Assembly (NCBI RefSeq): GCF_003473485.1
Contig: NC_053049.1
Location: 10,416,001 to 10,480,000, forward strand
Reading direction: 5' to 3'
Source of the DNA: Medicago truncatula
Taxonomy: Eukaryota; Streptophyta; Magnoliopsida; Fabales; Fabaceae
DNA: 64,000 nt
The notes under the pieces are model-generated. The model did no database searches. It saw only the letters and a list, made by a program, of their open reading frames with translations, and was not told where the DNA came from. Shown here in pieces: positions 63,797 through 64,000 of this stretch (the first letter of the stretch is position 1; each line of letters opens with the position of its first letter). Both the position numbers and the translations under genes were made by a program.

Positions 63797-64000
63797 CTGA
63801 AAAGGAGCAAAAGAAAAAAACAAAATTAGCTATCAGAAATTTAACAATGTCACTCTCATATCAAGTATTTTTATATAAAATGCAAAATTAAAACCAATTT
63901 CATTCCACAAGTCCATAAGTATAAGTGGTATTAAAACAATAATAATCCAAAAAAAATTCCATAAGTATAAGTGGTATTAATAATGTAATTACATTTATTT

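Overview
The window is plant nuclear DNA: AT-rich, with long introns carrying GT...AG sites, single-copy genes spaced 2-10 kb apart, and dense MITE, SINE, LINE and LTR debris. Protein style and repeat families point to a papilionoid legume, most like Medicago. That is inferred from recognition only, and I cannot assign a chromosome.

Layout. 1-5.3 kb holds repeats and a dead Mutator-like transposase fused to an OTU protease. 5.9-6.9 kb is a 1,056-bp Mutator-type element with a perfect 9-bp target duplication, sitting just in front of a 13-exon RIX1/PELP1-like ribosome-assembly gene (+, 7.06-17.05 kb). 17.3-22.6 kb has a tailed retroposon, a MITE, a dead Ty1/copia gag (-) and a fold-back element. 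22.9-25.0 kb is a two-exon serine acetyltransferase (+). 27.65-29.9 kb is a four-exon NRAMP metal transporter (+) with an altered metal-site motif. 30-37.4 kb is intergenic, with retroposons, SINE-like pieces, a GA tract and a Stowaway MITE. 37.4-38.6 kb is a compound palindrome directly before an aromatic amino acid decarboxylase/aldehyde synthase gene (+, 38.75-40.3 kb) broken by one extra A. 40.76-44.05 kb (-) is a seven-exon cysteine-rich receptor-like kinase with four DUF26 domains. 45.4-50.1 kb is nested transposable elements. 50.6-58.9 kb (-) is a cluster of DOMON/cytochrome b561 genes: one complete gene, one orphan DOMON module upstream, one truncated gene and one exon-1 remnant downstream. 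59.6-63.8 kb (-) is the 3' part of an RNS2-type T2 ribonuclease containing a 4-nt microexon.

The genes do not form one pathway. Their roles are ribosome biogenesis, cysteine synthesis, metal transport, aromatic amine/aldehyde metabolism, receptor signalling, trans-membrane electron transfer and vacuolar RNA turnover. The most interesting points are the T2 RNase microexon at the catalytic motif, the repeated DOMON modules with identical splice phase next to a single b561 module, the palindrome pair with mutually inverted loops, and the Met-to-Thr change in the NRAMP metal site. Gene models were spliced by hand with reading-phase checks. No alignment or search was run.
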